Positions 33,316 through 41,822 of a stretch of 64,000 nt of DNA are shown here, one piece after another. The first letter of the stretch is position 1; every line of letters starts with the position of its first letter. Where the stretch lies: the NCBI RefSeq assembly GCF_000158815.1, contig NZ_GG657738.1, positions 992,717-1,056,716 of the forward strand. Direction: 5' to 3'. The notes beneath the pieces were generated by a model. The model ran no database searches. It worked only from the letters and a program-made list of their open reading frames with translations, and had not been told where the DNA came from. The stretch is from Micromonospora sp. ATCC 39149. GTDB lineage: Bacteria; Actinomycetota; Actinomycetes; Mycobacteriales; Micromonosporaceae. The position numbers and the translations under genes are program-made.

Positions 33316-35147
33316 AGTGCACCTTCTGTGGCGGCGAGCAACGCCCGGCTCTGCGGCACCGCACCGGTACCGGTGTCGATTCCCGTGCCGGCGTCGCCGG
33401 CCAGGGGCGTGGGCCGGTCGGTCCCGGTGCGGGCGCCGGCGACCTCCTGCAGGTCCTGCTCGCGGGAGCCCTGCCGGTACACCGACACGCCCTTGCAGCC
33501 CAGCCGCCAGCTGGCGGTCAGCACCTCGGCCACGTCGTCGACGGAGCAGTCGCGGGGCAGGTTGACGGTCTTGGACACGGCGTTGTCGATGTGGCGCTGC
33601 CACTGCGCGGCGATGCGCACGTGCCACTCGCCGGGCACGTCGTGCGCGTACCGGTACCTGTCGCGTACCGGCTCCGGCATTGGCAGCTCGGTGACCGGCC
33701 GCTCGCGGATCAGCCGCCGGGCCTGCTCCGGGTCGACGCCGCCGTGCGCACACACGTCTGCGGCGAGGTCCTCGTCCACGTAGGACACGCCGCCGTCGAC
33801 CAGCACGTTCTTGCGCCAGATTGGGGCGAAGCGCGGCTCGATGCCGCTGGAGCAGCCGGCGACCATGGAGATGGTCCCGGTCGGCGCGATCGTGGTGACC
33901 GCGCAGTTGCGGACCGGGGCGTCGAAGCGGGCCGGATCGAAGTTCGGGAACGTGCCGCGCTCGGCGGCCAGCCGTCGGGTGGTGGCTTCGGCGACCGCCC
34001 GGATCCGCCCGCCGACCTCGTCCACCACGGCCAGCGCGCGCGTCGAGTCGTAGCGCACGCCGAGCGCGATCAGCAGGTCGGCGAAGCCCATCACGCCCAG
34101 TCCGAGCCGCCGGTTGCCCCGGGCCATGGCGGTGATCCGCGGGTCGGGGTAGTGACTGGCATCGATGGAATTGTCGAGCAGCCGGACCGCGTCCTCGACC
34201 GTACGCTCCAGCCTGGCCGTGTCCAGCCGGCCGTCCGGACCTGTCATGGCGCGCAGGTTGACCGAGCCCAGCGTGCTCGGCTCGTACGGGTACAGGGTCT
34301 GCTCGCCGCACGGGTTGGTGGTGCGGATCGGGCCGAGCCTGTCCAGCAGGGGGTTGGCCCGGTTGATCATGTCGGTGAAGAGCAGGCCGGGGTCGCCGGT
34401 ACGCCACGCCTGGGCGCTGATCCGCCGCCAGATCTCGGCCGCGGGCACCCGCCGGCGTGGCCGGCCGCCCACCGGGCTGACCAGGTCGATCTCGCCGCCG
34501 TCGATGAGCGTGCGCATGAACGCGTCGTCCACGGTGACGGACAGGTTGAAGTTGGCCAGCCGGCCGACGACCGCCTTGGCGTCGATGAACTCGAACACGT
34601 CCGGGTGGCGCACCGACAGCGACGCGAGGTTGGCACCGCGCATCTTGCCGCCCTGCATCACCACCCCGGTCTCCGCGTCGAACAGGTGCAGCCAGGAGAC
34701 CGGTCCGCTGGAGCCGGCCGCCTCGGCCGTACTGATCGGCGCGCCGCGCTCGCGCAGCGGGGTCAGGTCGAAGCCGGTGCCGCCGCCGGTACGATGGCAG
34801 GACGCGGCCAGCTTGAGGGTGTCGAAGATGGCGCCGAGGTCGTCCTCGACAGGCAGGACGAAGCAGGAGGCGAGCTGCCCCTGGCGGGTACCGCAGTTGT
34901 TCAGGATCCGCCCCGACGGCCAGAACCTGTTCTCCGCCATCAACGCCCGGAACCGCGCCGCCCAGACCCGCGCGGTGGACTCGTCCGCGCCGTACTCCCG
35001 CTCCACCGCGCCCAGCCCGGTGGCGACCCGGTCGAGCAGATCGTCCACGGACTCGATGCGGACCGCGCCGTCCGGCCCGGTGACCCGCCTACCCAGCTTG
35101 GCCCGCAGCACGTCCGGCGCTCCCGGCACCGTCGCCCCGTCCGACAT
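33312..35147 (-). CDS. nrdJ: class II (adenosylcobalamin-dependent) ribonucleotide reductase, compact form
   Basis: 611 aa. It reduces ribonucleotides using a radical generated from adenosylcobalamin. Class II features visible: ENRFWPSGRILNNCGTRQGQLASCFVLPVEDD early, the finger-loop NPCGEQTLYPYEPSTLGSVNL (active-site Cys and Glu), APTGTISMVAGCSSGIEP and a KTVNLPRDCSVDDV region. It lacks the long C-terminal zinc/cysteine tail of housekeeping NrdJ (about 900+ aa). A GTGA-coupled DegT-like aminotransferase fragment follows, so it may have belonged to a biosynthetic cluster (inference). ATG 35147 with GGAAGGTGGTGA upstream. Gene intact. Confidence 0.88.
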   Translation of the reverse strand: MSDGATVPGAPDVLRAKLGRRVTGPDGAVRIESVDDLLDRVATGLGAVEREYGADESTARVWAARFRALMAENRFWPSGRILNNCGTRQGQLASCFVLPVEDDLGAIFDTLKLAASCHRTGGGTGFDLTPLRERGAPISTAEAAGSSGPVSWLHLFDAETGVVMQGGKMRGANLASLSVRHPDVFEFIDAKAVVGRLANFNLSVTVDDAFMRTLIDGGEIDLVSPVGGRPRRRVPAAEIWRRISAQAWRTGDPGLLFTDMINRANPLLDRLGPIRTTNPCGEQTLYPYEPSTLGSVNLRAMTGPDGRLDTARLERTVEDAVRLLDNSIDASHYPDPRITAMARGNRRLGLGVMGFADLLIALGVRYDSTRALAVVDEVGGRIRAVAEATTRRLAAERGTFPNFDPARFDAPVRNCAVTTIAPTGTISMVAGCSSGIEPRFAPIWRKNVLVDGGVSYVDEDLAADVCAHGGVDPEQARRLIRERPVTELPMPEPVRDRYRYAHDVPGEWHVRIAAQWQRHIDNAVSKTVNLPRDCSVDDVAEVLTASWRLGCKGVSVYRQGSREQDLQEVAGARTGTDRPTPLAGDAGTGIDTGTGAVPQSRALLAATEGAL

Positions 35148-35338
35148 CGTCGATCACCACCTTCCCTTTCCTTCCTTCCGGACGGGCCGAGCATGTCAGC
35201 GATCCGTGGCGACGAATGGGCCAGTTCGGCACCGGTACCGGCGGACCACTTCGGACACGACCTGCTCGGTGCGCGTCCGTCCGCTCCCCGCGTTCCGGGC
35301 CTGCGCGGCGTCACGTTCGCCTGGCGCGGGCGGGGGGA

Positions 35339-35377
35339 GCGCACCCCGACCAGGGCAGGGCCCTACCTGGGGTGCGC
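35339..35377 (-). terminator. 9-bp perfect hairpin between membrane protein and nrdJ
   Basis: GCGCACCCC (35339-35347) pairs with GGGGTGCGC (35369-35377) around 21 bases that contain further GGGCC pairing. It lies 90 bases beyond the end of the upstream gene, within a 320-base gap that otherwise holds only the nrdJ leader. No B12-riboswitch landmark is seen, though nrdJ could be expected to have one. Confidence 0.5.
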
Positions 35378-35467
35378 TCGCCGCGTGCGTGCGTCAGCTG
35401 GTTCCGGTCGCCCTGCCCTGTGCAGCTACGCGAGGTCGGCGGGAGGACGACGCGGCATCGAGAAGGA

Positions 35468-36589
35468 TCAAGGGCAGGCCATCCCGTCGAACTGTCCGGC
35501 GGATCTGCGCGCACGATCGGCGGCAGATCCGCGCACCTGATCAGGCGGGTCTTGCGACCGTGATCCAGTGGCCGTCCAGCGGGTCGGGATGCTCGGCACG
35601 TCGTCGCGCTGTCTCTCGGCGGTGGGCGGCTCGGATCTCCGACGCGCGGCGATGATCACTACGACCGCCGTCACAAGGGTGAGTACCGTTACGCCGGCGA
35701 AGGCGGTCAGTGTCTGTCGGTCGGGGTGGATCACTGACTGGCCTCGCTTGGCCTGCCAGCTGAGCACTGTGAACACGCCGGTGTAGCCAAGTCCAGCGAC
35801 GCCGACCAGCCGGGCACGGACCCGTTGGTCGCAGAGCCAGCCGCGGCCGGTCGCGAGTACCCGCAGGACGGCCGTGAGAAGCAGCAGCACGTGGATGGCG
35901 TGCAGGCCGATGAAGTGCGGTACACGCAGGTCGCCGCCGGTCGTGCTCCAGTTGGTCACGGGCATTCCGTGACCGTCGGGGTCGCCGATGCCGTGGCCAC
36001 CGGCCATGGATACCGGGTGGCCGTTGGCGTCGGTCACCGTGCGGGGGGATTCGCCTGAGGGACCGCTGAGCCACAGGGCCACGGCCATGCTGGCGACGGC
36101 CAGCCCGAGTCCGGCGCGCAAGGCACGGGTCGCGGCGAGGTCGCCTGTGTGTTGGATCAGGGCCAGGATCGCGATGACCAGGGTGGTCAGCAGCAGCGGC
36201 ATGACGCCGATCGAGAACACCGTCTGCACCGTCCGGGCGACGGGGTCGGTGTTGTCGTTGAAGTGGCTGAAGGTGCCGTGCGCGGCGGCGTAGGCAACGG
36301 CTGCGACGTCCATCAGACCGGCCACCGCGAAGACGGTGCCCAGCCACCAGCCGATGCGTCTGCCCTTGTTCAGCTTGCTGAGCAGCCACGCCAGCGTCAG
36401 GCCGTACACCCCCATGGCGAAGCCAAACTTCATCGGCTTCATCCAGACCGACTCGCCCATGAGGAGGCGATCGTCGACGAACAGACCGACGGCGGACACC
36501 GCAGCCAGGGCGAACATGAGCGTCGCATGCGCCATCAGCGGGCGATGCCAGCCACGCGTCGCGCTGAGCGACATGGTGCCGATGGTCAT
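35468..36589 (-). CDS. polytopic membrane protein of unknown function
   Basis: 373 aa, about eight transmembrane helices (for example AHATLMFALAAVSAVGLFVDD, GLMDVAAVAYAAAHG, GLHAIHVLLLLTAVLRVLA). Several histidines lie in or near membrane segments: HGTFSHFND and a loop GGHGIGDPDGHGMPVTN. A charged, probably disordered C-terminal 60 residues follows. Histidines at helix ends hint at haem or metal binding, but no family is recognised. ATG 36589 follows GGGAGCGCC. It is separated from nrdJ by a hairpin, so co-transcription is not certain. Confidence 0.7.
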   Translation of the reverse strand: MTIGTMSLSATRGWHRPLMAHATLMFALAAVSAVGLFVDDRLLMGESVWMKPMKFGFAMGVYGLTLAWLLSKLNKGRRIGWWLGTVFAVAGLMDVAAVAYAAAHGTFSHFNDNTDPVARTVQTVFSIGVMPLLLTTLVIAILALIQHTGDLAATRALRAGLGLAVASMAVALWLSGPSGESPRTVTDANGHPVSMAGGHGIGDPDGHGMPVTNWSTTGGDLRVPHFIGLHAIHVLLLLTAVLRVLATGRGWLCDQRVRARLVGVAGLGYTGVFTVLSWQAKRGQSVIHPDRQTLTAFAGVTVLTLVTAVVVIIAARRRSEPPTAERQRDDVPSIPTRWTATGSRSQDPPDQVRGSAADRARRSAGQFDGMACP

Positions 36590-36682
36590 GTGGCGCTCCC
36601 GAAGATGAGGATCCGCAGCCGTCCGTCTTGATGCCGTGTGCCATCAGCCTCGACGATTACGCTCCGGCATCACCATCCCGCA

Positions 36683-36706
36683 GACCCCCGGACTTGCCCG
36701 GGGGTC
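36683..36706 (-). terminator. 9-bp stem hairpin downstream of the 36878-37552 gene
   Basis: GACCCCCGG (36683-36691) pairs perfectly with CCGGGGGTC (36698-36706) around a 6-base loop, a good GC-rich terminator for the minus-strand gene ending at 36878. The rest of 36590-36877 shows no gene. Confidence 0.6.
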
Positions 36707-36877
36707 AACCCCACCAATGCCCATGGGTGAACGGCTCGACAACGGCGCCGCCCAGGCGGTCCGGCCGTGATCACCGCGACCCGCGAGGCCCGCCTCAAGG
36801 ATGTCCACGCGGATAAGGGACGCGGTCCGTCCGCACATTCCTGGTCGCCCGCTGCCCCTGTCGTCCAGATGAGCCCG

Positions 36878-37552
36878 TCACTTCCGATAGCGCTCGAGGT
36901 ATTCGGCCGCCCCCTCGGGCAGCGGCGTCCCGTCGACATCGGCGAAGAAGATCTCGTTCTCCAGCCAGTACCGGCAGATGAACGCCTCGAACGACTCGGC
37001 ACAGAACCTGATGTCGTTCGGTGCCTCTGTCTCCGGGTCGGAAGGTCCGCGGTCCTGCGGGTCGTAGAATTCCATGGTGGAAAGGACTGCGTGGTCGGCA
37101 CCGTCCTCGGTCAGATACAGATACCAGTAGAGGCAGCCCTGCTGGTCGGCGAGGAACCGGATCAACCAGCCCTTGCCGGTCGGTGACGGCATCGGCGCGC
37201 CGGCCAGGTCCAGGAAACAGGCGGTGCTGGAGCGCACCCGGCCCGGCAGCTCCGGCGACTGCAGGAAGGTGACGAAGTCCGCCGGTAGCGGCAGGCCGGC
37301 GGCGGCGCAGGCCGTCAGCAGTGCGGACAGGTCGCCCTCGCCGTCAGCGTTGATCGCCCACTCGTCGTGCTGGACCTGCCGGCGCAGCCAGTCGTAGCTG
37401 CCGTTCAGCTCGAACGGCAGCGCAGGCAGGTCGCTGAACGTGTAGCGCCCATAGGTGCCGACGTCAGGACGGGTGTCGACACCGGCACTCGCGAGTCCGA
37501 TGCCCCACCAGGAGGAGGGGAACGGCGATTCCTCAGACTTCATGGCTGCCAC
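36878..37552 (-). CDS. hypothetical protein, possibly SUKH/SMI1-like
   Basis: 221-224 aa (GTG 37552 or ATG 37543; neither has a clear RBS). The central part (LPLPADFVTFLQSPELPGRV, GWLIRFLADQQGCLYWYLYL, FCAESFEAFICRYWLENEIFF) has the look of SMI1/KNR4-type (SUKH) folds: a helix with PxDFxxFL, a strand with a Trp/Tyr-rich segment, and a SFExFIxRYWLEN helix. Such proteins are often immunity proteins of polymorphic toxins, but no toxin is adjacent. Only the general fold is suggested. Confidence 0.5.
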   Translation of the reverse strand: MAAMKSEESPFPSSWWGIGLASAGVDTRPDVGTYGRYTFSDLPALPFELNGSYDWLRRQVQHDEWAINADGEGDLSALLTACAAAGLPLPADFVTFLQSPELPGRVRSSTACFLDLAGAPMPSPTGKGWLIRFLADQQGCLYWYLYLTEDGADHAVLSTMEFYDPQDRGPSDPETEAPNDIRFCAESFEAFICRYWLENEIFFADVDGTPLPEGAAEYLERYRK

Positions 37553-37721
37553 AATGCCGCAGGGGTGTGACTACATGCCACGTGGTGACGCGCGCATTGC
37601 CAGCTGTGTCCAGCCCGAGAACCGCATTGCTCTGCTGGAGCTGTCGGCGATCTCTCGCGGGAAGTGTCGTATGCGCCGTCTAGCGTCGTGCGCGTCGACA
37701 GGCGACGGGAGGGGGTCATCA

Positions 37722-37870
37722 CGGGCTGGGATGGAGTGCCGTTGTGGGGCGGCGGCGAGGATGAGGTGCGGGCTCGTCTGGCAGCGGGAGCCGACCCCTG
37801 CATGCCGCTCGGGCACGACACGGCCCTGCACGTCGCGGCGGAGCACTACATCGTTCCGGACGTCGTCACA
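37722..37870 (+). pseudogene. ankyrin-repeat remnant
   Basis: One frame reads DEVRARLAAGADPCMPLGHDTALHVAAEHYIVPDVV, the core of two ankyrin repeats ('xxVRxLLxxGADPNxxxxxGxTALHxAA'). It has no plausible start, and the frame leaves the pattern after about 37870. It lies 90 bases upstream of the SARP remnant; both belong to a gene-decay zone from 37553 to 38447. Confidence 0.5.
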
Positions 37871-38009
37871 CCGTTTCGCTGGCCCAGTAGTTCCGGTCGG
37901 GCAGTAGAACCAATTGGTCGGCGGGCCGGTGATGCATCGGGCGTCGACAGGGCACAGGCCTACGAACGCGCATGCGTATGCGGGGGCCTGCACGCGGAAG
38001 GATCGGGCG

Positions 38010-38412
38010 GTGCACGGGAACGGGGAGACGCGCCTGCGGGTGACGCTGTTCGGCACCCTCGAGGTGCGCCGCGGCAACGCCGTGGTGGCCGTTCCCGGCG
38101 CCCGGCTCCGGGCCTGATCGCGCGGCTGGCACTGGCCGGCGGCCGGCCGGTCGAACCGGGCGTCCTGGTCGATGCGCTGTGGCCGCGGAAACTCCCGAAC
38201 AACCCAGCGAATGCGCTGTAGTCGCTGGCCTCCCGGATGCGCCGGGTGCTCGGCGAGGCCGGCGCGCGATCACCCAGTCCGAGGGCGGCTACCGCCTCGG
38301 CGTCACCGAGGACGACGTTGACGCGCTGCGATTCGAGCGGCTGACCGCGCTCGGCCGTGACCGGCTCCGGGCCGGCGATCCCCGGGCGGCGGCCGAGCTG
38401 CTGGGTGAGTCG
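38010..38412 (+). pseudogene. SARP (AfsR-type) regulator N-terminal remnant
   Basis: GTG 38010 begins TRLRVTLFGTLEVRRGNAVVAVPG, the winged-helix start of SARP activators. After a one-base shift at about 38110 comes LIARLALAGGRPVEPGVLVD and ALWP-KLPNNPANAL. A TAG (38219) then stands where a glutamine codon would be, followed by SLASRMRRVLGEAGA. After another shift comes QSEGGYRLGVTEDDVDALRFERLT and AGDPRAAAELLG. The BTAD domain and beyond are missing. Three disabling changes and a truncation make it a pseudogene. Confidence 0.8.
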
Positions 38413-38447
38413 GAGCGTGGAGACCTACATCCGGCCGTCCAGCATGG

Positions 38448-39029
38448 TCAGATCCCGGCTGCGGCGTCGTACCGGCGGCGCAGGTCGGCCATCTCCGATT
38501 CGGCCAGCGCCTCCTTGAGCGCCAACTCCTCGTACTTGTCCGGGAACATCTCCCGCAGCCGGTCGACGAACCTGGTGTCGGCGGTCGCCTCGACCACCTG
38601 GATGCCCGGGGGCTCGCTGGACATGTCGATGATCACCGGGCCGGCCAGCTTGACTGCCACGTCCCAGGGGCGCTTCTGCTCGGCGACGCCGCAGAGGTGG
38701 AAGCCGTAGACCGTCCGCACGTCAGCGAGCGTGGTGACCTCGGCCGGCTCGTAGCCGTAGACGCGGACCCCGCAGATCACCGCCGGTTTCTCCTTCCCGG
38801 TCGCCGCCTGCTGGCCACCGTGTCCGGCGTGGTTGTGCTGCCCCGGGTCCGCCTGTTCGAGCGTGGCCCGCATCCGGGTCATGACCTGCGCGTGCACATC
38901 CGCCGGCTCCGCCTCCGGGCCGGCCCGGTTGACCAGTACGACCGTGCCGGCCAACGTCGCCAGCAGGATCACCGCCACCCACACCAGGCGGTGCCGGTAC
39001 CACCCCGCGAAACTCCTCTGAGCAATCAT
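38448..39029 (-). CDS. membrane-anchored hypothetical protein
   Basis: 193 aa. A single N-terminal helix (LVWVAVILLATLAGTVVLV, residues 15-33) is followed by an extracytoplasmic domain. A PGQHNHAGHGG stretch is histidine-rich. The C-terminal part (ICGVRVYGYEPAEVTTLADV, VYGFHLCGVAEQKRPWDVAV) has two cysteines that could form a disulphide. The family is unknown. ATG 39029 has a strong GAGGTGAG site. It stands alone. Confidence 0.6.
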   Translation of the reverse strand: MIAQRSFAGWYRHRLVWVAVILLATLAGTVVLVNRAGPEAEPADVHAQVMTRMRATLEQADPGQHNHAGHGGQQAATGKEKPAVICGVRVYGYEPAEVTTLADVRTVYGFHLCGVAEQKRPWDVAVKLAGPVIIDMSSEPPGIQVVEATADTRFVDRLREMFPDKYEELALKEALAESEMADLRRRYDAAAGI

Positions 39030-39443
39030 GATTGCTTCTCACCTCGTCGCCGGTTCTGGTGCGTTGGCAGACCGCATCGGACTCCCCCGACGTGTCAGAC
39101 GTCGAACGCGTCGGCCACCCGGGGGGAGGTACTGGGAGTACGTACGGCGGGCGAGGATGCCCTGCCCGGCAGACGCCCGTCGTCGTAGCGATGGCCCGGC
39201 AGTGCGGCACGCGAGCTTCTGGCGTAGCTGCGTGCTGCGGGCACTGCGATGCTCCCGTCTTGGCCGTTCCCAGCACGGTTGCCCCCGCGCTGCGGCGATG
39301 GGAGCCATTCCATCACGCCCCGATCCACTCCCACAACATCGACGATCCTCAGTGCTGGTCGGGCCTGGCCGACACCCGGATCGGCCACTGTGATCGATTC
39401 ACAGGCACAGGAGCCGGGCTTCGGCGCGGTGCGGGAACCGGGG
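39030..39443. other. 414-base stretch with no supported gene
   Basis: Overlapping frames on both strands are short and of shadow character. A palindromic box TGTGATCGATTCACA (39389-39403) lies near the right end, downstream of the hydrolase gene rather than in front of a start codon, so no role can be assigned. Confidence 0.5.
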
Positions 39444-40982
39444 CTACTGGAGGCAGGTCAGATCGGCCGCGGGCAGATTGCCCGTGTCGAGGTAGGCGTT
39501 CACGGCCGCGTCGACGCATCCGGAGCCTCGGAACAGGTAGACGCCGTGGCCACGGGCGCCGGCCAGGGTGATCATGCGGGAACCGTTGAGGGCGCGGTGC
39601 ATGGCCTGGCCCATCTCCAGGATCGCGCTGACGTCACCGGCGGCCTGGACGACCAGGGCCGGTACCCCGTTGCGGATCCGGATCGGGCGTTCCCGCGGCG
39701 GGTTGGGCCAGAACGCGCACGGCGTGATGTTGCTGCCCAGCGGGCCGAACAGGGGTGCCTCGGTGCGTACCGCCTGAATGTCGCGCCAGTACGCCTGGAC
39801 GTTGCGCGATACCGGCGCGTCGCCGCACTGTATGGCGGTCGCTGCGCTGCGCTGCGCGGAGTCGCGGCCGGTCAGTTGCCCCGCCAGCGCGGTCGCGAGG
39901 GTCTCCGTCGGCTCGGCGTTGCCGGTGTCGGCCGCCTGTACCAGCACCTGCACGGTGGCCGCGAGTTCGAGGGCGCCCTCCTCGCTGTCGTCGACCAGTA
40001 GATCGACGATCAGTCCGGGAATGACGGTGTCGTCCACCAGGTACTGGCCCACCCGTAGTGGCGTGCGCGCGGCGGCCCGGTAGACCCGGTCCACCGTGCC
40101 CAGCACCTGCCCGGTCGTCGTGCCGAGGTTGAGCTGGTCCTCGTGCGCCGCGACCAGTGCGGCCCACTCCCGCAGCGCCGCCTCGCGCCGTACCGCCACC
40201 GTGCGGTCCGGGAACGAGGTGACGCCGGGGCGATCCGGGTCGATGGCGCTGTCGAGCACCATCCGCCCGGCTCGCTGGCCGAACCGCTGCATGTACTGCG
40301 CGCCCAGGTAGCTGCCCTGCGAGTAGCCGAGGAACGACAGCTTCGGCGCGCCGAGCGCGGCCCGGATGACGTCCATGTCGCGGGCGGCGTTGGCCGTGGA
40401 CGCGTATGGCAGCACGTCGGCGTTGGTCCGGGCGCACCGGCGGGCCAGATCCTTCGACAGCGTGACCATCCGGTTGAAGCTCTCCCGGCCGGCACCGGCG
40501 GAGCGCGGCAGCCAGCTGACCGGCCAGCCGCAGTCGATCGGCGTGCTGCGCCCGGAGAAGCGGATGTCCATGCCGATGATGTCGAACTTGGCACCGGCCG
40601 CGCCCAGCCCTTCCCTGGCGAGCGGCACGGTGGAGAGCACCGGGTTGGCCGGGCCGCCCAGGTTGAAGATCAATGGCCCGGCGTAGTGGGCCGTGTCGGT
40701 GGCCTTGCTGCGGGCGATCGCGACCGTGATGGTGCGCCCGCGGGGCCGGCGGTAGTCCAGCGGCACGCGGATGTCGGCGCACTGCACGCCGGCTTCGTCG
40801 AGCGCGCGGCCGTCGGTGTCGTCGGCGCCGCGCTGGCACGACTTCCAGTTGACGTGTTGATGGTGGTACCGGGCGAGCCCGGCGTCCCGCGTCGTGCCGG
40901 CATAAGCGGCGGGTACCGCGACGAGTCCCGCGGTCGTGGCCAGCACCGCGACAAGCAGTGTGCGCCGTCGTGGTCGGTTCAT
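39444..40982 (-). CDS. secreted tripeptidyl-aminopeptidase-like serine hydrolase
   Basis: 512 aa. A signal peptide (RRRTLLVAVLATTAGLVAVPAAYA) suggests export. The alpha/beta-hydrolase N domain has VPLDYRRPRGRTITVAIARSKA (typical of the SlpD/SlpE/Tap family), FDIIGMDIRFSGRSTP, and a nucleophile Ser in FLGYSQGSYLGAQYMQRF. The C-terminal TAP-like domain has PALVVQAAGDV (catalytic Asp region) and a GARGHGVYLF histidine. It probably removes peptides from the N terminus of extracellular polypeptides. It is the last gene of an operon with the ABC transporter at 41019-42739. A paralogue is at 47907. Confidence 0.88.
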   Translation of the reverse strand: MNRPRRRTLLVAVLATTAGLVAVPAAYAGTTRDAGLARYHHQHVNWKSCQRGADDTDGRALDEAGVQCADIRVPLDYRRPRGRTITVAIARSKATDTAHYAGPLIFNLGGPANPVLSTVPLAREGLGAAGAKFDIIGMDIRFSGRSTPIDCGWPVSWLPRSAGAGRESFNRMVTLSKDLARRCARTNADVLPYASTANAARDMDVIRAALGAPKLSFLGYSQGSYLGAQYMQRFGQRAGRMVLDSAIDPDRPGVTSFPDRTVAVRREAALREWAALVAAHEDQLNLGTTTGQVLGTVDRVYRAAARTPLRVGQYLVDDTVIPGLIVDLLVDDSEEGALELAATVQVLVQAADTGNAEPTETLATALAGQLTGRDSAQRSAATAIQCGDAPVSRNVQAYWRDIQAVRTEAPLFGPLGSNITPCAFWPNPPRERPIRIRNGVPALVVQAAGDVSAILEMGQAMHRALNGSRMITLAGARGHGVYLFRGSGCVDAAVNAYLDTGNLPAADLTCLQ

Positions 40983-41018
40983 CGGATTTCTCCTGATCGG
41001 GATGTGGAGGTGGACGGC

Positions 41019-41822
41019 TCAGGCGTCCCGGCGGCGCAGTTGCCACGCGGCGAGCCCGAGCACGATTGCGGTGTAGAGGCAGAACAAGGCGAACCCGGCC
41101 CATGGGCCGAGCGCGAGCGGGTCCTGGTGGACAGAGCTGACGGCCGCGCCGGCCGGGGTCGGCAGATACCGGTACGCCGCGTCGGACACTGACTCCGGCA
41201 GCAGCCCGAGCACGAGCTGCGGCGCGAACAGCAGCCCGAACAGAGCCGAGATCCCGCCGGCGGTGTTGCGCAGCAGGGCACCAAGACCGAGGCCGAGCAA
41301 GCCCACCGCGGTCAGGAACAGCGCGCTGCCGAGCACGGCCCGCACCACACCGGGCTCACCGAGTCCGATATCCAGGTCCTTGGCGGACAGGATCGACTGG
41401 CCGGCGACGAACGACGCCAGCACTGCCGGGACGGAGACCACGACGGTGGTGAGTCCGAACGCGACCGCCTTGCCCCACAACATCGGCAGGCGGCCGGGCA
41501 CCGCCGCCAGGCTCACCCGGATCGACGCGGTGGTGTACTCGCCGGTGATGAACAGCATGCCCAGGACGCCGATCGCGAACTGCGCCAGTTGCACGCCGGC
41601 GAGGCTGACCGAGACGGCGTCGAACGTGGTCGGATCCGCGGGCGGGCGGGCGACGCGCAGCGTGGTGTACGCCAGCCCGACGCCGACCACGAGCACGACC
41701 GTGGTCAGCAGGCACCAGATCGTGGACGGCAGGGAGCGCAGTTTGGTCCATTCCGAGCGGATTACGCGCACCTGGCTGAGGTGCTGCTCGCCGCGGTACG
41801 GGGGAAGGATGACGTTGGTCAT
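41019..41822 (-). CDS. ABC-2 type transporter permease
   Basis: 267 aa with six transmembrane helices (for example TIWCLLTTVVLVVGVGLAYTTL, LAQFAIGVLGMLFITGEYTTASI, AVGLLGLGLGALLRNTAGGISAL). It contains the ABC-2 conserved 'ITGEYTTGSIR'-like element. Its ATG overlaps the ATPase stop by 4 bases. Together they form an exporter of the drug/antibiotic/peptide type found next to two-component systems. Transport substrate unknown. Confidence 0.88.
   Translation of the reverse strand: MTNVILPPYRGEQHLSQVRVIRSEWTKLRSLPSTIWCLLTTVVLVVGVGLAYTTLRVARPPADPTTFDAVSVSLAGVQLAQFAIGVLGMLFITGEYTTASIRVSLAAVPGRLPMLWGKAVAFGLTTVVVSVPAVLASFVAGQSILSAKDLDIGLGEPGVVRAVLGSALFLTAVGLLGLGLGALLRNTAGGISALFGLLFAPQLVLGLLPESVSDAAYRYLPTPAGAAVSSVHQDPLALGPWAGFALFCLYTAIVLGLAAWQLRRRDA

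Noticed and set aside
35148..35540. Searched for a B12 riboswitch upstream of nrdJ
   Set aside because: No recognisable B12-box (GCCACTG-like) or associated stem; only a terminator-like hairpin is seen.
33153..35655. Plus-strand frames of ~800 and ~500 codons opposite nrdJ
   Set aside because: Antisense shadows; nrdJ motifs are unambiguous on the minus strand.
39389..39403. CRP-like palindrome TGTGATCGATTCACA
   Set aside because: Spacer is 5 instead of 6 and it lies downstream of the hydrolase gene, not before a start; could be chance.
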